DNA of 64,000 nt from JAIEPX01 sp963725255 (GCA_963725255.1 CAVRXV010000007.1:62001-126000), one strand, 5' to 3'. Shown: positions 1 through 9,388, numbered from the stretch's first letter. The notes: a model not told the origin generated them from the letters alone. Program-made: numbers and translations.

Positions 1-330
1 CGTATACATTAAGTATAGCACATAATCTTAAAGTGATTGGGATTTTAATGCTTAAAAATAATATATTGAACTATATATTAACCATTAGCATATATTAAGG
101 AGGGTTGTAAATTATACTATAGATACGTGATTGATGAACGTATTTTCGGCATACACTATAGAATGAGTGACAGCAGATGAGTAAGTGGTAAGAAGTCATA
201 GTATGAAGAAAAACTATAGTAATGGTTTCAGATCTTCCGTTAGCTATCTCACTCTCTCTTTTACGAGGGAGCATCTGTTCCAATAAGATTGTGTCTACTT
301 CGGGCGTGGGTTAGAGATAATAGCAACAGT
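1..330. other. Intergenic region at window start
   Basis: I see no convincing gene, RNA gene or repeat here. A 62-codon open frame on the minus strand (95-283) has no recognisable domain and no clear ribosome binding site, so it is not called. The region lies downstream of the minus-strand ankyrin gene, so it probably holds its 3' untranslated region. Confidence 0.4.
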
Positions 331-1278
331 CTATTTTTGCATTTCAGCAGCGATTGCTTTATTTTTAGCGGAATTATTCTTGCTCACAGTTTTTACAGCA
401 TGTGATATGATTTCTCCAAACATAGGGAGTTGATTTAATCGTGTTATTTGATCATCAGTACATTGCTGGTAGTAGGCCGCAAATCCAGCAACGCCAAATG
501 TAATAAACATTTTCTTCGCTTCAGCAATATGAGGAGCGTCGTCTTTTCTTGGATACTCTTGTAAAAAAGAAAATAATTCCAGCCCTTTGGAAAGGAATTT
601 CAAATAAGCTCGGCATTCAATATAGGCATGGTCAGTTATAAGTGCTTTGCGGAATGTTTCAGGAGCAAGCTTACCATTATCAATCTGATGTACATACTCA
701 AGATTTTGTAAAGCTTGTTCGTTTTCATGGATGACAAGTAGGTCACCATAGTAAGGTGTCATGAGAATATCTTCTCTGAAGTATGAGGTTAAACAAGGGT
801 TATTAGATGACTCGATTAGTGCAGTTGGGTTAACTCGCGTTAAGGCAAACGCACTTGAGGCCATAGCATGCTCGCCGAGTGAAAAAACAAATTGTGCAAA
901 TTTTTCTCGAGAGTGGACTACGCACGGTGACATTCGAGGGTTTTTACTCGCAAGAAAATATTTTAAACAAAGAAATTTCAAATGGGCTTGAGCTAAGCAT
1001 TGCTTGACGTCCTGAGATTTTGCCTTGTGATAAGGTGTTTGACCTTCTTTATCGACACAGTTGGTTTCATGACCATTCTCAAGCAGCAACGTACAAAGAG
1101 TTAGGTTGTCTTTGTCTGCAGCTACATGTAAAAGACTAAAGCCTTTTGTCTTGGTAGCGGCGCGAATTAGCTTAGGTTCTTGTGTGAGCAACAAGATTAC
1201 AGTATTAGCATCATTGCTTTCACAAGCATTTAAAATCGCTAATCTATTATCCTCAAAAAACGTATCTTTTTTTTGCAT
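331..1278 (-). CDS. Ankyrin-repeat protein, possible effector
   Basis: This is a 315-residue protein with no signal peptide. Residues about 12-110 hold roughly three degenerate ankyrin repeats; the motifs SLLHVAADKDNLTLCTLLLE and GQTPYHKAKSQD show the helix-turn-helix ankyrin pattern. The rest (about 115-315) is probably helical and matches no family I know. Ankyrin repeats mediate protein binding, and in Legionellales such stand-alone proteins are often secreted into the host, but no secretion signal can be proved from sequence. It is a single gene read toward the window start, separate from the lpxA operon by about 190 bp. Confidence 0.8.
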   Translation of the reverse strand: MQKKDTFFEDNRLAILNACESNDANTVILLLTQEPKLIRAATKTKGFSLLHVAADKDNLTLCTLLLENGHETNCVDKEGQTPYHKAKSQDVKQCLAQAHLKFLCLKYFLASKNPRMSPCVVHSREKFAQFVFSLGEHAMASSAFALTRVNPTALIESSNNPCLTSYFREDILMTPYYGDLLVIHENEQALQNLEYVHQIDNGKLAPETFRKALITDHAYIECRAYLKFLSKGLELFSFLQEYPRKDDAPHIAEAKKMFITFGVAGFAAYYQQCTDDQITRLNQLPMFGEIISHAVKTVSKNNSAKNKAIAAEMQK

Positions 1279-1468
1279 GGTCTTGGGCTCCTACAATCTA
1301 AGAATTTCTCTCTGTTGAATATAGCAATCGTTTCTTAAATGCATATTAAGAAGTAATGGTGTCAGACTAACACACCAAATCTTCCCCTTACCACTTACAT
1401 TTTATTCATGTTTTTGCAAAGTGATCTCGATCAATGATGAAATTAATCTTCGATCAGAGAATTTAGTT

Positions 1469-2266
1469 TTAAACAAACTCTGGCGCTTCAAATTCTCCAC
1501 TGCGCAAAATTCCACGCGTTGATGAATTAACTGAATCGATCAACAGTTGCACTTCAGGAACATCAGCGACCATGAGTTCTAGCTCAGAAACGGCTTGATT
1601 AAGGCTGTAACCTTTTCTAAATAAAATATTATACGCTCTGCGCAAACCATTGATAGCATCCGCAGTAAATCCACGTCGTTTTAATCCAACAATATTTAAT
1701 CCACAAATTTTAGGCGGATCACCGGTGACAATTACATACGCCGGAATATCTTTTCGTACCATCGATGCAGTAATAAAACTGTGCGCACCAATACTGGTAT
1801 ATTGATGAACGCCTACAAATCCACCGATATACGCGTAATCGGCCACTTTAACATGACCCGCAAAACCTGTGTTGTTCACGAGAAATACGTGGTTTGCAAT
1901 TTGACAATCATGAGCAATATGGACATATGCCATAATAAAATTATTGTTTCCAATTCGCGTCGTGCCATCGCCCGTTACTGTGCCTCGATTAATTGTGCAA
2001 AATTCACGGATAACATTATTATCACCAATAGTCAGCCATGTTTCTTGGCCTTTATATTGCACATCCTGAGGCGCTTCACCCAATGAATTAAAATGAAAAA
2101 TGCGATTATTTTTACCGATGCGCGTGTGGCCTTTTATAACAACGTGCGAACCAATTTCAGTGCCTTCCCCAATTTCTACATCGGGTCCAATGAGAGTCCA
2201 AGGTCCTATTTTTACATCATCAGCAATTTTTGCTGTTGAATCAACTATTGCTCTTTCATCTATCAC
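1469..2266 (-). CDS. lpxA: UDP-N-acetylglucosamine acyltransferase LpxA
   Basis: LpxA catalyses the first step of lipid A synthesis in the cytoplasm, moving a 3-hydroxyacyl chain from acyl carrier protein to UDP-GlcNAc. The 265 residues match the family length. Hexapeptide repeats of the left-handed beta helix fill residues 1-190 (for example IGPWTLIGPDVEIGEGTEIG), and the HIAHDC motif places the catalytic base at His119. A C-terminal helical domain follows. The start is GTG, overlapping the fabZ stop by four bases, which indicates translational coupling. It is the last gene of the skp-lpxD-fabZ-lpxA block. Confidence 0.97.
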   Translation of the reverse strand: MIDERAIVDSTAKIADDVKIGPWTLIGPDVEIGEGTEIGSHVVIKGHTRIGKNNRIFHFNSLGEAPQDVQYKGQETWLTIGDNNVIREFCTINRGTVTGDGTTRIGNNNFIMAYVHIAHDCQIANHVFLVNNTGFAGHVKVADYAYIGGFVGVHQYTSIGAHSFITASMVRKDIPAYVIVTGDPPKICGLNIVGLKRRGFTADAINGLRRAYNILFRKGYSLNQAVSELELMVADVPEVQLLIDSVNSSTRGILRSGEFEAPEFV

Positions 2267-2709
2267 TTTAACGCACCTCTTGCTGTCATAATTTCTGCAC
2301 TACACGCCAACTCTCCGTCAACTGTTGTCGTACCTTTAAATTTCCAAAGATCTCGTCTCACTTTAAGAATTTCTACTTCAAGACGCAACTGATCTCCGGG
2401 CTCAACGATTCTTTTAAATCGTGCTTCATCCACCCCCGCTAAAAAGAACCAATTTTCTTTATTCGGAAGCTCATCCAATGTTTTATAAATTAAAATCCCA
2501 GCTGCTTGTGCTAAAGCTTCGATTTGAAGAACACCAGGCATAATAGGAGATTGAGGAAAATGACCTGTGAAATGAGGTTCATTAACGCTCACATTTTTAA
2601 TAGCAACAATCGATTGATTAGGCACACAGCTCAGTACTCTATCAACTAACAAAAAAGGATATCGGTGAGGCAAAGTTGCCATAATCTCATTAATTGTGAT
2701 CGTGCTCAT
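2263..2709 (-). CDS. fabZ: 3-hydroxyacyl-ACP dehydratase FabZ
   Basis: FabZ removes water from 3-hydroxyacyl-ACP in fatty-acid elongation. The hot-dog fold signature is clear: LPHRYPFLLVDRV, then GHFPQSPIMPGVLQIEALAQ, giving catalytic His50 and Glu64. A longer in-frame extension upstream lies inside lpxD and does not look like FabZ, so I chose the ATG at 2709; GGAG lies 10 bases before it, and an alternative ATG three codons upstream is too close to that site. The resulting 148 residues fit the family. It overlaps lpxD by 20 bases and lpxA by four. Confidence 0.96.
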   Translation of the reverse strand: MSTITINEIMATLPHRYPFLLVDRVLSCVPNQSIVAIKNVSVNEPHFTGHFPQSPIMPGVLQIEALAQAAGILIYKTLDELPNKENWFFLAGVDEARFKRIVEPGDQLRLEVEILKVRRDLWKFKGTTTVDGELACSAEIMTARGALK

Positions 2710-3715
2710 CTTTCGCATGCTCCAATTTTTTAACTCTATTAAATAGTTGATCCAATTGTCGTGTTCGAATAACTTGGCGGTGCCATTGTAAACGCGGCTG
2801 CACGGGACAACCAGAAGAATAAATACCCGGCTCTGTAATTGATTGAGACACTTGAGCTCCACCTGTCAAAATGACTTGATCCGTAATTTCCACATGGTCA
2901 GCAATCGCACTGGCTCCACCAATCATGCAATGTTTACCAATTTTTGAACTACCGGCGATTCCTACACATCCTGCAATTGCCGTGTGTGCACCAATCACAA
3001 CATTATGCCCAATCTGAATTTGATTGTCACATTTGACACCGTCTTCTAAAATCGTGTCATCCATCGCACCACGGTCTATGGTTGTGTTCGCCCCTATTTC
3101 TACGTCATTTCCTAACGATACTCCACCCAACTGGGGAATTTTTATCCAACGGCCTTGATGATTGACTAATCCAAAACCGTCCGCGCCAATGACTACTCCG
3201 CTATGAATCGTCACTCGATCTTTTGCTTTTACGTTGGAATATAACGTCACATGAGGTGCTAAATGACAATAGTCACCTAAACTACAATCATCACCAATCA
3301 CCGTGCCATGTCCAATTCGCGTTTTCGCTCCAATTTTAACACGTTCACCAATCACACAATGTGCACCAATACTGGCACTAGGATCTATAGTGACTGTCTC
3401 AGCAACAACCGCCGATGGATGAATTCCGGGTTGAAATTCAGAGGTTTTTACAAAAAGTGCTGCCAATTGAGCATGCGTTAAATTTGGATTATCAACGACC
3501 AGCGCATTTCCAGAATAATCCGACAAAAAATCTTTTGAAAGCACAATGGCTGAAGCTTGGCAACTCGCTAAAAGCGTTTTATAGGTATGCGATAATAAAA
3601 AAGTAATTTCACCTTGCGTGGCTCGGTACAACGGAGCAATTCCTGATATCACAACGGATCCATCACCCACTAAACGCGCATTGAGTTTTTCCGCTAATTC
3701 TGCCAGTGTAAACAT
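2690..3715 (-). CDS. lpxD: UDP-3-O-acylglucosamine N-acyltransferase LpxD
   Basis: LpxD adds the N-linked 3-hydroxyacyl chain to UDP-3-O-acylglucosamine, the third step of lipid A synthesis. The 341 residues show an N-terminal uridine-binding domain (1-100), a hexapeptide-repeat beta helix (about 100-290) and a short C-terminal helix. The motif QIGHNVVIGAHTAIAG gives catalytic His237. The start ATG follows AGGAGATAAA. It sits between the skp gene and fabZ in the usual gammaproteobacterial order; a long palindrome lies just upstream of it. Confidence 0.97.
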   Translation of the reverse strand: MFTLAELAEKLNARLVGDGSVVISGIAPLYRATQGEITFLLSHTYKTLLASCQASAIVLSKDFLSDYSGNALVVDNPNLTHAQLAALFVKTSEFQPGIHPSAVVAETVTIDPSASIGAHCVIGERVKIGAKTRIGHGTVIGDDCSLGDYCHLAPHVTLYSNVKAKDRVTIHSGVVIGADGFGLVNHQGRWIKIPQLGGVSLGNDVEIGANTTIDRGAMDDTILEDGVKCDNQIQIGHNVVIGAHTAIAGCVGIAGSSKIGKHCMIGGASAIADHVEITDQVILTGGAQVSQSITEPGIYSSGCPVQPRLQWHRQVIRTRQLDQLFNRVKKLEHAKDEHDHN

Positions 3716-3730
3716 TTTATCTCCTTCTAA

Positions 3731-3812
3731 TGGGGTCAGGCATGCATTCTTGCATATCTGCGTCTAAAAACTCTCAAATACGCAAATATGCAAGAATGCA
3801 TGCCTGACCCCA
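3731..3812. repeat. Long palindrome, GGGGTCA family
   Basis: Two 32-base arms at 3731-3762 and 3781-3812 are inverted copies with one mismatch, separated by 18 bases. The outer ends read TGGGGTCAGGCATGCATTC and its complement. It lies in the gap between skp and lpxD, so it would be transcribed within the operon and could form a strong hairpin. Other GGGGTCA palindromes in this window have the same design but a different inner sequence. Confidence 0.9.
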
Positions 3813-3821
3813 TAGGGGATA

Positions 3822-4325
3822 TTAACTATCCAATTTCTTCATGACTTTACTGGTGATATCTAAATTATCATCCATATAAATTGCAGCTTCTTTAGCAATA
3901 ACTATCGAGTACTTTTCTTCTGCAGCAATTTTCTTAACTACATTTTGAACATTACCAATCATTGATTGCAGTGCTTCATTTTGAGCTGTCATCGCTTCTT
4001 GTTGCAATGTACTTTGCTTTGTTTGCAATGCTTGCTGTTCATCGATAATTTTCTTTTGAAGTTTATCTTTGTCAGCTTTACTCATTACAGCTTCATCGCG
4101 TTTCATTTTTTCGATATCAGATTTAAAAGCGTCTGCTAATTTTTGGAGCTCGGCTTTTTTAGGATTAAAACGTTTTTCTAAATCAGAGCGCAATTTATCT
4201 GCTGGCTTTGATTTTGTCATGATTTGTTGCATATCAACAGTTGCAATACGAAGATCTGCAGCTTGTGCAATACTGATCCCAGCCATCAATAAAGAGGCTG
4301 CTAAAGTTACAATTACTCTTTTCAT
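3822..4325 (-). CDS. skp: Periplasmic chaperone Skp/OmpH
   Basis: Skp is a trimeric periplasmic holdase that carries unfolded outer-membrane proteins to the BAM complex. The 167-residue product has a signal peptide ending near AQA-ADL (residue about 22), then DLRIATVDMQQIM and a long charged coiled-coil region, as in the family. I chose the ATG at 4325, eight bases after GAGGA, rather than the TTG just before it. It follows bamA directly and precedes lpxD, the usual order. Confidence 0.93.
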   Translation of the reverse strand: MKRVIVTLAASLLMAGISIAQAADLRIATVDMQQIMTKSKPADKLRSDLEKRFNPKKAELQKLADAFKSDIEKMKRDEAVMSKADKDKLQKKIIDEQQALQTKQSTLQQEAMTAQNEALQSMIGNVQNVVKKIAAEEKYSIVIAKEAAIYMDDNLDITSKVMKKLDS

Positions 4326-4365
4326 CAAATTTTCCTCACACTAAAGTTAATAAACACCCGAAAAC

Positions 4366-6726
4366 CTACAAACTTGTACCCACTGAAAATTGGAAAACGC
4401 GTGGACGATTAAATTCACCCGATACTTTATTCAGAGGATAACCCACACTAAATCGCAAAGGACCGAACGGAGACAACCACTCAAGATGAACACCCGCACT
4501 ATAATGTAAGCGGCTTAGATCAAATTGAAAGTCCTGCTCTTCCAACACTTTCTTACCCGTTTCACAGTCTACACGTTTAAGATGAAAATGAGAATCGAAC
4601 ACGTTACCCGCATCAAAATACAGTAATGTTCGAATATGCTCACCAAACCACTCTGGCATAATCAATTCTAATGTGCCTGTGGTAAGAATGTTACCACCAA
4701 TGGTCTCATCATTAACGTCTCGTGGACCCAAACTATTATCATCGAAAGAACGAACCGTATCCATACCCCCGGCATAATAATTCAAGAAGAATGGTAATTT
4801 TGAAGTTGAGCCAAACCCATCACCATAGCCTAATCTTGCTTTGGCATTAAAGACAAAATGTGCCGGTAATGGATGGTAATAAGACGCATCATAATTCACT
4901 TTGTAGTACTGCAAGCTATCTTTAGTCGCTGGCACACCCAAATTTAATTTCAAAGAATGTCTGAAACCTTCCGTTGGGAAAATAGCTCTATCATACGAAC
5001 TATGACTCCAACCCATACTCAATGTGAACTGGTCAAAAATATGGCCTTTTTCATGGACAAATTTCTGATAAACCGTTTCATTTTCTTTACATTTTCCATG
5101 ATCGACCATTAAGTCAATATTGCTATAACCCATGCCAAATGAGAAATGGTTATATTCAGAAATGGGCACACTTAAATTAACCGATCCACCGTAACTATCC
5201 ATACGATAGCTACTGATACCCACATGTCCCGGTGTCGTTTTTTGATAGTACGCATTAAAACCAGCCCCTATTCCCGAAATCGTCAAATACGGTTTATAAA
5301 AATCAAAACTGTAATTTTGAGATGCATCATTTTTCTCAAAACCTAAAAGCACACTATTACCTGTTCCCATGAAATTTTTATGCTTAATATTCGCACCATA
5401 CACAAAACCCACTGCATCAGAATAACCCACTTGCGCATTTGCAGATGCAGCAGGTGCTTCAGTCACTTTATAATCTATATCCACTAAATTGGATGAGCCA
5501 GGAACGGGTTTTGTATCAACATCGACTTTTTCGAGATAACCCAAATTCGCTAATCGTCGTTTTCCTTCTTTTACATTTGCTTGCGAATAAAGACTGCTCT
5601 CAAATTGACGTAATTCTCGACGAATCACTTCATCTTTGGTACTAGTATTGCCTTCAAAAGTTACATTTCGAACATACACGCGTTGTCCAGGAATTATCTC
5701 AAGATTGATAGACACTTCGTGCGTTTTTTCATTAACATCAGGCTGAATATTCACTTTTGCAAAGGCAAAACCTTTATCAGCAAAATAATCCACAATTCTT
5801 TTTTGAGAATCGATTAATTCTTTTCGAGAAAAAGGCTTACCCACATCCAATTTGATTAATTGACGTAACTGTGGAATTTCACTGGTTAACTTTGTTGAAA
5901 TAGAATACGTTTTCAAAATAAAAGGTTTGCCTTCTTTTACATTGATCGTAATAAACACATCGCGTTTGTCCGGTGTAATCTTAACTTGCGTTGAGGTAAT
6001 TTGAAATTCTAAATAACCTCTGTCCATATAATACGATCGAAGCGTTTCTAAATCGGCTGCTAATTTATCTGCAGCATAGCGATCGTTGTGTGAAATAAAA
6101 GAGAATAATGTCGTTGTTGATAATTGAAAATCTTTTAGCAATGCTTTGCTTGAAAAAATTCGATTTCCAACCACATGAATGTCTTTAATTTTTGCAACTT
6201 GGCCTTCAAAAATAGAAATATTAATATCGACACGATTATCTTGTAAGCGCGTAACTTTGGTATGCACTTTGGCATTATATCGACCCAAATTAAAATATTG
6301 CCCTTCCAATGAGTGTTGGATGTTTGTGAAAACGGATTTATCGTACGTGCGACCTTCACCGATGCCATTTTCTTTGAGCACCTTCATCAAATCTTCGGTT
6401 TTGATTTCATGATTTCCGGTGATATTCAACCGACTAATCACTGAGCGCTCAACAACGCGAATGATCAATGTTGTATTACTGCGCGCTAAACTAATATCTT
6501 CAAAAAATCCCGTCTTATAAAGATCCTCTACTAACTTACGAGTATCCCGAGGCTCAACCTCCTTCCCTTCTTTGATCGTGAGATAATTCCGTACCGTCTC
6601 AGGCCTAACACGCTGTAACCCTTCAAACCGAATATGGTTAACCGTGAATGCCGAAACTGATGCCGACGAAGAACACAGAGCTGCCGCTAAAAGTGTTTTC
6701 ATCAAATGCTTGGAGGTTAGCTTCAT
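4366..6726 (-). CDS. bamA: Outer membrane assembly factor BamA
   Basis: BamA is the central beta-barrel of the machinery that folds proteins into the outer membrane. The 786 residues carry a signal peptide (about 1-26), five POTRA domains (about 27-425, starting FTVNHIRFEGLQRV) and a 16-stranded barrel. ATG follows AAAGGA. Two details are unusual: the conserved loop-6 motif VRGF/Y reads VRSF (near residue 657), and the protein ends FSVGTSL rather than with an aromatic residue. The rseP gene that normally sits just upstream in gammaproteobacteria is absent here. Confidence 0.97.
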   Translation of the reverse strand: MKLTSKHLMKTLLAAALCSSSASVSAFTVNHIRFEGLQRVRPETVRNYLTIKEGKEVEPRDTRKLVEDLYKTGFFEDISLARSNTTLIIRVVERSVISRLNITGNHEIKTEDLMKVLKENGIGEGRTYDKSVFTNIQHSLEGQYFNLGRYNAKVHTKVTRLQDNRVDINISIFEGQVAKIKDIHVVGNRIFSSKALLKDFQLSTTTLFSFISHNDRYAADKLAADLETLRSYYMDRGYLEFQITSTQVKITPDKRDVFITINVKEGKPFILKTYSISTKLTSEIPQLRQLIKLDVGKPFSRKELIDSQKRIVDYFADKGFAFAKVNIQPDVNEKTHEVSINLEIIPGQRVYVRNVTFEGNTSTKDEVIRRELRQFESSLYSQANVKEGKRRLANLGYLEKVDVDTKPVPGSSNLVDIDYKVTEAPAASANAQVGYSDAVGFVYGANIKHKNFMGTGNSVLLGFEKNDASQNYSFDFYKPYLTISGIGAGFNAYYQKTTPGHVGISSYRMDSYGGSVNLSVPISEYNHFSFGMGYSNIDLMVDHGKCKENETVYQKFVHEKGHIFDQFTLSMGWSHSSYDRAIFPTEGFRHSLKLNLGVPATKDSLQYYKVNYDASYYHPLPAHFVFNAKARLGYGDGFGSTSKLPFFLNYYAGGMDTVRSFDDNSLGPRDVNDETIGGNILTTGTLELIMPEWFGEHIRTLLYFDAGNVFDSHFHLKRVDCETGKKVLEEQDFQFDLSRLHYSAGVHLEWLSPFGPLRFSVGYPLNKVSGEFNRPRVFQFSVGTSL

Positions 6727-6826
6727 TTTCCTTTACCTTTTCTTTATTCCAGTATCAATTGCGAAACTCTCTTGATCCCGCTGCCGCAGTATACACGATG
6801 CACTGTGAGGGTCAAACCTGGAAAGG

Positions 6827-6886
6827 GGTCAAGTCTAAGATTGCTACCTTCTCCTATCTAAGAAGGTAGCAATCTTAGACTTGACC
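6827..6886. repeat. Perfect palindrome, GGGGTCA family
   Basis: Arms of 26 bases at 6827-6852 and 6861-6886 are perfect inverted copies around an 8-base loop. The arms begin GGTCAAGTCTAAGATTGC. Shorter or decayed relatives with the same inner sequence occur near 14989 and 20503. It lies between bamA and the divergent ankyrin gene and could act as a hairpin in RNA. Confidence 0.92.
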
Positions 6887-6977
6887 ACTTTCCTCTTTCC
6901 TAAAGCCGCGCAACCATTGAAAAATGGCACAAATTGGCAAATCCACCAAATATTAGCATAAAAATTTGTGGGCTATA

Positions 6978-7006
6978 TTGATATTTTAAGTGGGGGGCGT
7001 TATACT
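6978..7006 (+). promoter_or_regulatory. Candidate sigma70 promoter
   Basis: TTGATA at 6978-6983 and TATACT at 7001-7006 are separated by exactly 17 bases and lie 33 bases before the ATG of the downstream ankyrin gene. Both hexamers are close to the sigma70 consensus. Confidence 0.65.
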
Positions 7007-7038
7007 ACGACAGTTGTAAACATTGAAAGGTAACGAGA

Positions 7039-8091
7039 ATGCAAGCATTTGAACTAGCTAAGAACGACAATGAATTAGAGCAATATCAAACAATACCAAA
7101 AGACTGGCAGGAATTTTATAGCCGTTCCAAAAAGTTTGTGCCATATTCTGATGAAAAGCCATCTTCTAGAAGTCCTGATACGTTGCTTTTTGATCTTATT
7201 ACGAGCTTTCCTCATAAAATGACTACAACCTTCGAGAATCTCAAAAAAGACCAGCTCGAAACAATTAATCTTATTCGCTTTTTATTGAATAACGGCGCTA
7301 ATCACAGTGCTTTCAATAACCAAGGCAACACGCCGCTTCATCACCTACTTTGTATCAATAGTACGCTTAACTACGAATCTGTCGCTACTAAAGACCATTT
7401 CAAGGAGCTAGTACAAATAATCCTCGAGCGTGGGGCATCATTACAGACACTTAACCGCGATCAAAAAAACCCCATTACTGCCATTGCAACTGCTCCAATT
7501 TCTCGTGAGTCAAAAATCCGCAATTTAGTAATCCTCTCATATGCAGTACGTCATACCTATATCGATATGAAACTGAAGGATATGAATGACCAAGTAAAAG
7601 ATTCTATCAAAGCATTGGTTAAAGAAATTGATTCAGAACAAGATGACATAATCTTCTGCGCTGGTGAGTTTGAAGAGCTAGAGCAACGTCATTTGACAGA
7701 TGCATGCTATTTATTATCTTATATTTGTCAGCTCACAGATGAGCTCTCAAAAGAAAAAGTTCCAGCAAAATTTCTTGAATTAGTGGCACAATGCAGGCAA
7801 AAATGCGAACCACACTTCAACTCTTACTTCCCGCTATTAGACCTGTTTAGTGCTTGTGAAAAAGCATTTGCTGTCTTTATTGTAGGGCTAATAATCAGTT
7901 TTGTGGGCTCACTCCTAATATCTGGGGCTCCTAGCCTCATGGTATTAGGGCTTGCAAGTGCTGCTGTCGCTTTGTGTGTTGGATACGCAAGTGCAGATTT
8001 TAGTAATGACTATAAACCCCTCGTTGATACTCAATTGAATCGCTTAGAAGAAATATTTCAAGAAGAAATATCTGCAGCGCCACGTATTTAG
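7039..8091 (+). CDS. Ankyrin-repeat membrane protein
   Basis: The 350-residue protein has two or three ankyrin repeats near residues 77-150 (LIRFLLNNGANHSAFNNQGN followed by TPLHHLL, and ILERGASLQTLNRDQKNPI). Near the C terminus, residues about 272-318 form two hydrophobic segments typical of a membrane hairpin, followed by a short charged tail. This arrangement, ankyrin repeats plus a C-terminal hairpin, is known among effectors that insert in host membranes, but secretion is only an inference. A copy of the GGCGTCGCG repeat begins about ten bases after the stop. Confidence 0.8.
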   Translation: MQAFELAKNDNELEQYQTIPKDWQEFYSRSKKFVPYSDEKPSSRSPDTLLFDLITSFPHKMTTTFENLKKDQLETINLIRFLLNNGANHSAFNNQGNTPLHHLLCINSTLNYESVATKDHFKELVQIILERGASLQTLNRDQKNPITAIATAPISRESKIRNLVILSYAVRHTYIDMKLKDMNDQVKDSIKALVKEIDSEQDDIIFCAGEFEELEQRHLTDACYLLSYICQLTDELSKEKVPAKFLELVAQCRQKCEPHFNSYFPLLDLFSACEKAFAVFIVGLIISFVGSLLISGAPSLMVLGLASAAVALCVGYASADFSNDYKPLVDTQLNRLEEIFQEEISAAPRI

Positions 8092-8103
8092 GTACAATAC
8101 GCC

Positions 8104-8116
8104 GACGGCGTCGCGT
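8104..8116 (+). repeat. GGCGTCGCG repeat, short copy
   Basis: CGACGGCGTCGCG is the short end of the dispersed repeat, lying just after the stop of the ankyrin membrane protein and in the same orientation as that gene. The rest of the repeat (CTTGAGTTGTGAG) is missing. Confidence 0.6.
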
Positions 8117-8188
8117 TAACCCTGGATATTGCATAAATAATCGTAGCGAGCAGCAAAAGAGTGCTTAAAATCAAGGGCGCTGGCAATT

Positions 8189-8530
8189 TTACTTCTCAGT
8201 ATCCAGATGAAACTTGTGAAAAAATCGGTGGAGAATGGGGCCAAAAATTAAACCAATGATTAAGATAAAGGCTAAACCACTGAACAGCGCGTAACAGCCT
8301 GCAAAAACTTTGCCTGCTTCGTAATTTAACTGGCCTAACGGACCCATGCCAGAAAGTATCATCGATGCGTTAGTGAAGGAATCGATCCAAGACATTTTTT
8401 CGAAAACATGATAACCCAACATGCCACCATAAAGCGCGATAGCTATCGCAACTAAGCCACTCAAGACTCCTCGAGCTAATCGCGCGAGATAAATGGGCAT
8501 AGGCGCTAAAGGTTCGTGTTTTTTTTCCAT
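8189..8530 (-). CDS. Small membrane protein of unknown function
   Basis: The 113-residue product has two hydrophobic segments, one near residues 23-45 (GLVAIAIALYGGMLGYHVF) and one near 77-102 (ALFSGLAFILIIGLIFGPIL), so it is probably an inner-membrane protein. I chose the ATG at 8530, nine bases after TTGGAG, rather than the TTG that overlaps this site. I recognise no family. It stands alone between the ankyrin gene and the toxin-antitoxin pair. Confidence 0.65.
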   Translation of the reverse strand: MEKKHEPLAPMPIYLARLARGVLSGLVAIAIALYGGMLGYHVFEKMSWIDSFTNASMILSGMGPLGQLNYEAGKVFAGCYALFSGLAFILIIGLIFGPILHRFFHKFHLDTEK

Positions 8531-8625
8531 GACATGAAACTCCAAGTTGAATAATCTAATTCGACATCTTGTCGCATATTGACCTTAACACAGCTAATTT
8601 AAAATTTAAATTTCAATAGCATGCT

Positions 8626-8994
8626 CTAAAGAAATTTTCTGTAATCACATTTCAATACTGCAGCCAACTTCTTCGCTAATTCCTTACCAATAGAACGCTT
8701 ATTATTTTCAATCTCTGACAAATGATGCTGCTTTACATTCAATTTTTTTGCCAAAGCAATTTGTGTTAAATCAGCTCGCGTTCTATAAACACGCAAATAA
8801 TAACCGGGTGTTTGAAATGCAGCACCATGTCTCTTTTTCATTTGCGCACGAATTTCAGATAAATCTACAGTCTCTTGCTCAACGTAATCATCAAGTGCGT
8901 GACTAATAAACTTTTTCAAATCCAAAACACGGTGAACTGCCAATGGCCTAATTTGAATATCCGCTAATGGATGATGTATATTCACAGCCTTCAT
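8626..8994 (-). CDS. Antitoxin with C-terminal XRE helix-turn-helix
   Basis: The 122-residue protein has a variable N-terminal half and an XRE-type helix-turn-helix at about 62-120 (LTQIALAKKLNVKQHHLSEI). It follows the RelE-like toxin gene with a four-base overlap, the toxin-first order of HigBA-type systems. By analogy it binds and neutralises the toxin and represses its own promoter. The HTH is clear; pairing with the toxin follows from the overlap. Confidence 0.85.
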   Translation of the reverse strand: MKAVNIHHPLADIQIRPLAVHRVLDLKKFISHALDDYVEQETVDLSEIRAQMKKRHGAAFQTPGYYLRVYRTRADLTQIALAKKLNVKQHHLSEIENNKRSIGKELAKKLAAVLKCDYRKFL

Positions 8995-9257
8995 TGATAC
9001 GCCTCCCTCCGGTGCCCAATATAAAATACTTCAATAATCAATTCTTCTTGCTCCACCTTATAACGCATCCGGTATCGATAATTTATTCTAACTCTATATT
9101 CATGATCACTAGTCTTCTTTACATCCCAATGCTTAGGTATTGGCCCCTCAGCTTCTAAATCCTCCATCAATTCAAACGCTATGTCCTGAATTGCCTTCGG
9201 CAACTTTTGAAGCTGCTTAGCTGCCTTGCGTTGCAAAGTGATTTTCCATTTTCTCAT
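8991..9257 (-). CDS. RelE/ParE-superfamily toxin
   Basis: This is an 88-residue basic protein with the RelE/ParE layout: two N-terminal helices (KAAKQLQKLPKAIQDIAFEL) and a C-terminal sheet with YRVRINYRYRMRYKVEQEEL and VFYIGHRREAY. Members act as ribosome-dependent mRNA interferases or gyrase inhibitors; sequence alone does not decide which. It overlaps the antitoxin gene by four bases. No other gene shares the unit. Confidence 0.88.
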   Translation of the reverse strand: MRKWKITLQRKAAKQLQKLPKAIQDIAFELMEDLEAEGPIPKHWDVKKTSDHEYRVRINYRYRMRYKVEQEELIIEVFYIGHRREAYQ

Positions 9258-9356
9258 AGTAAATATACCTTATTTTGGGATATAAGTAAAGTAAGGAGTA
9301 GATGGATTTTCACTTAGATTTGAGAATACAACAATTACGTAGTCGTGATTGCGTGC

Positions 9357-9371
9357 CCGACGGCGTCGCGA
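9357..9371 (+). repeat. GGCGTCGCG repeat, short copy
   Basis: GCCCGACGGCGTCGCG is a short copy of the dispersed repeat, about 20 bases beyond the 3' end of dxr. Only the GC-rich end is present. Confidence 0.55.
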
Positions 9372-9388
9372 ACGATATTAACTTCTAA

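Noticed and set aside
95..283. 62-codon minus-strand open frame at the window start
   Set aside because: No ribosome binding site, no domain and no conserved context; likely a chance frame.
5439..5645. Open frames opposite bamA, fabF, tsf, rpsB and other core genes
   Set aside because: They lie antisense to highly conserved genes and have no independent support.
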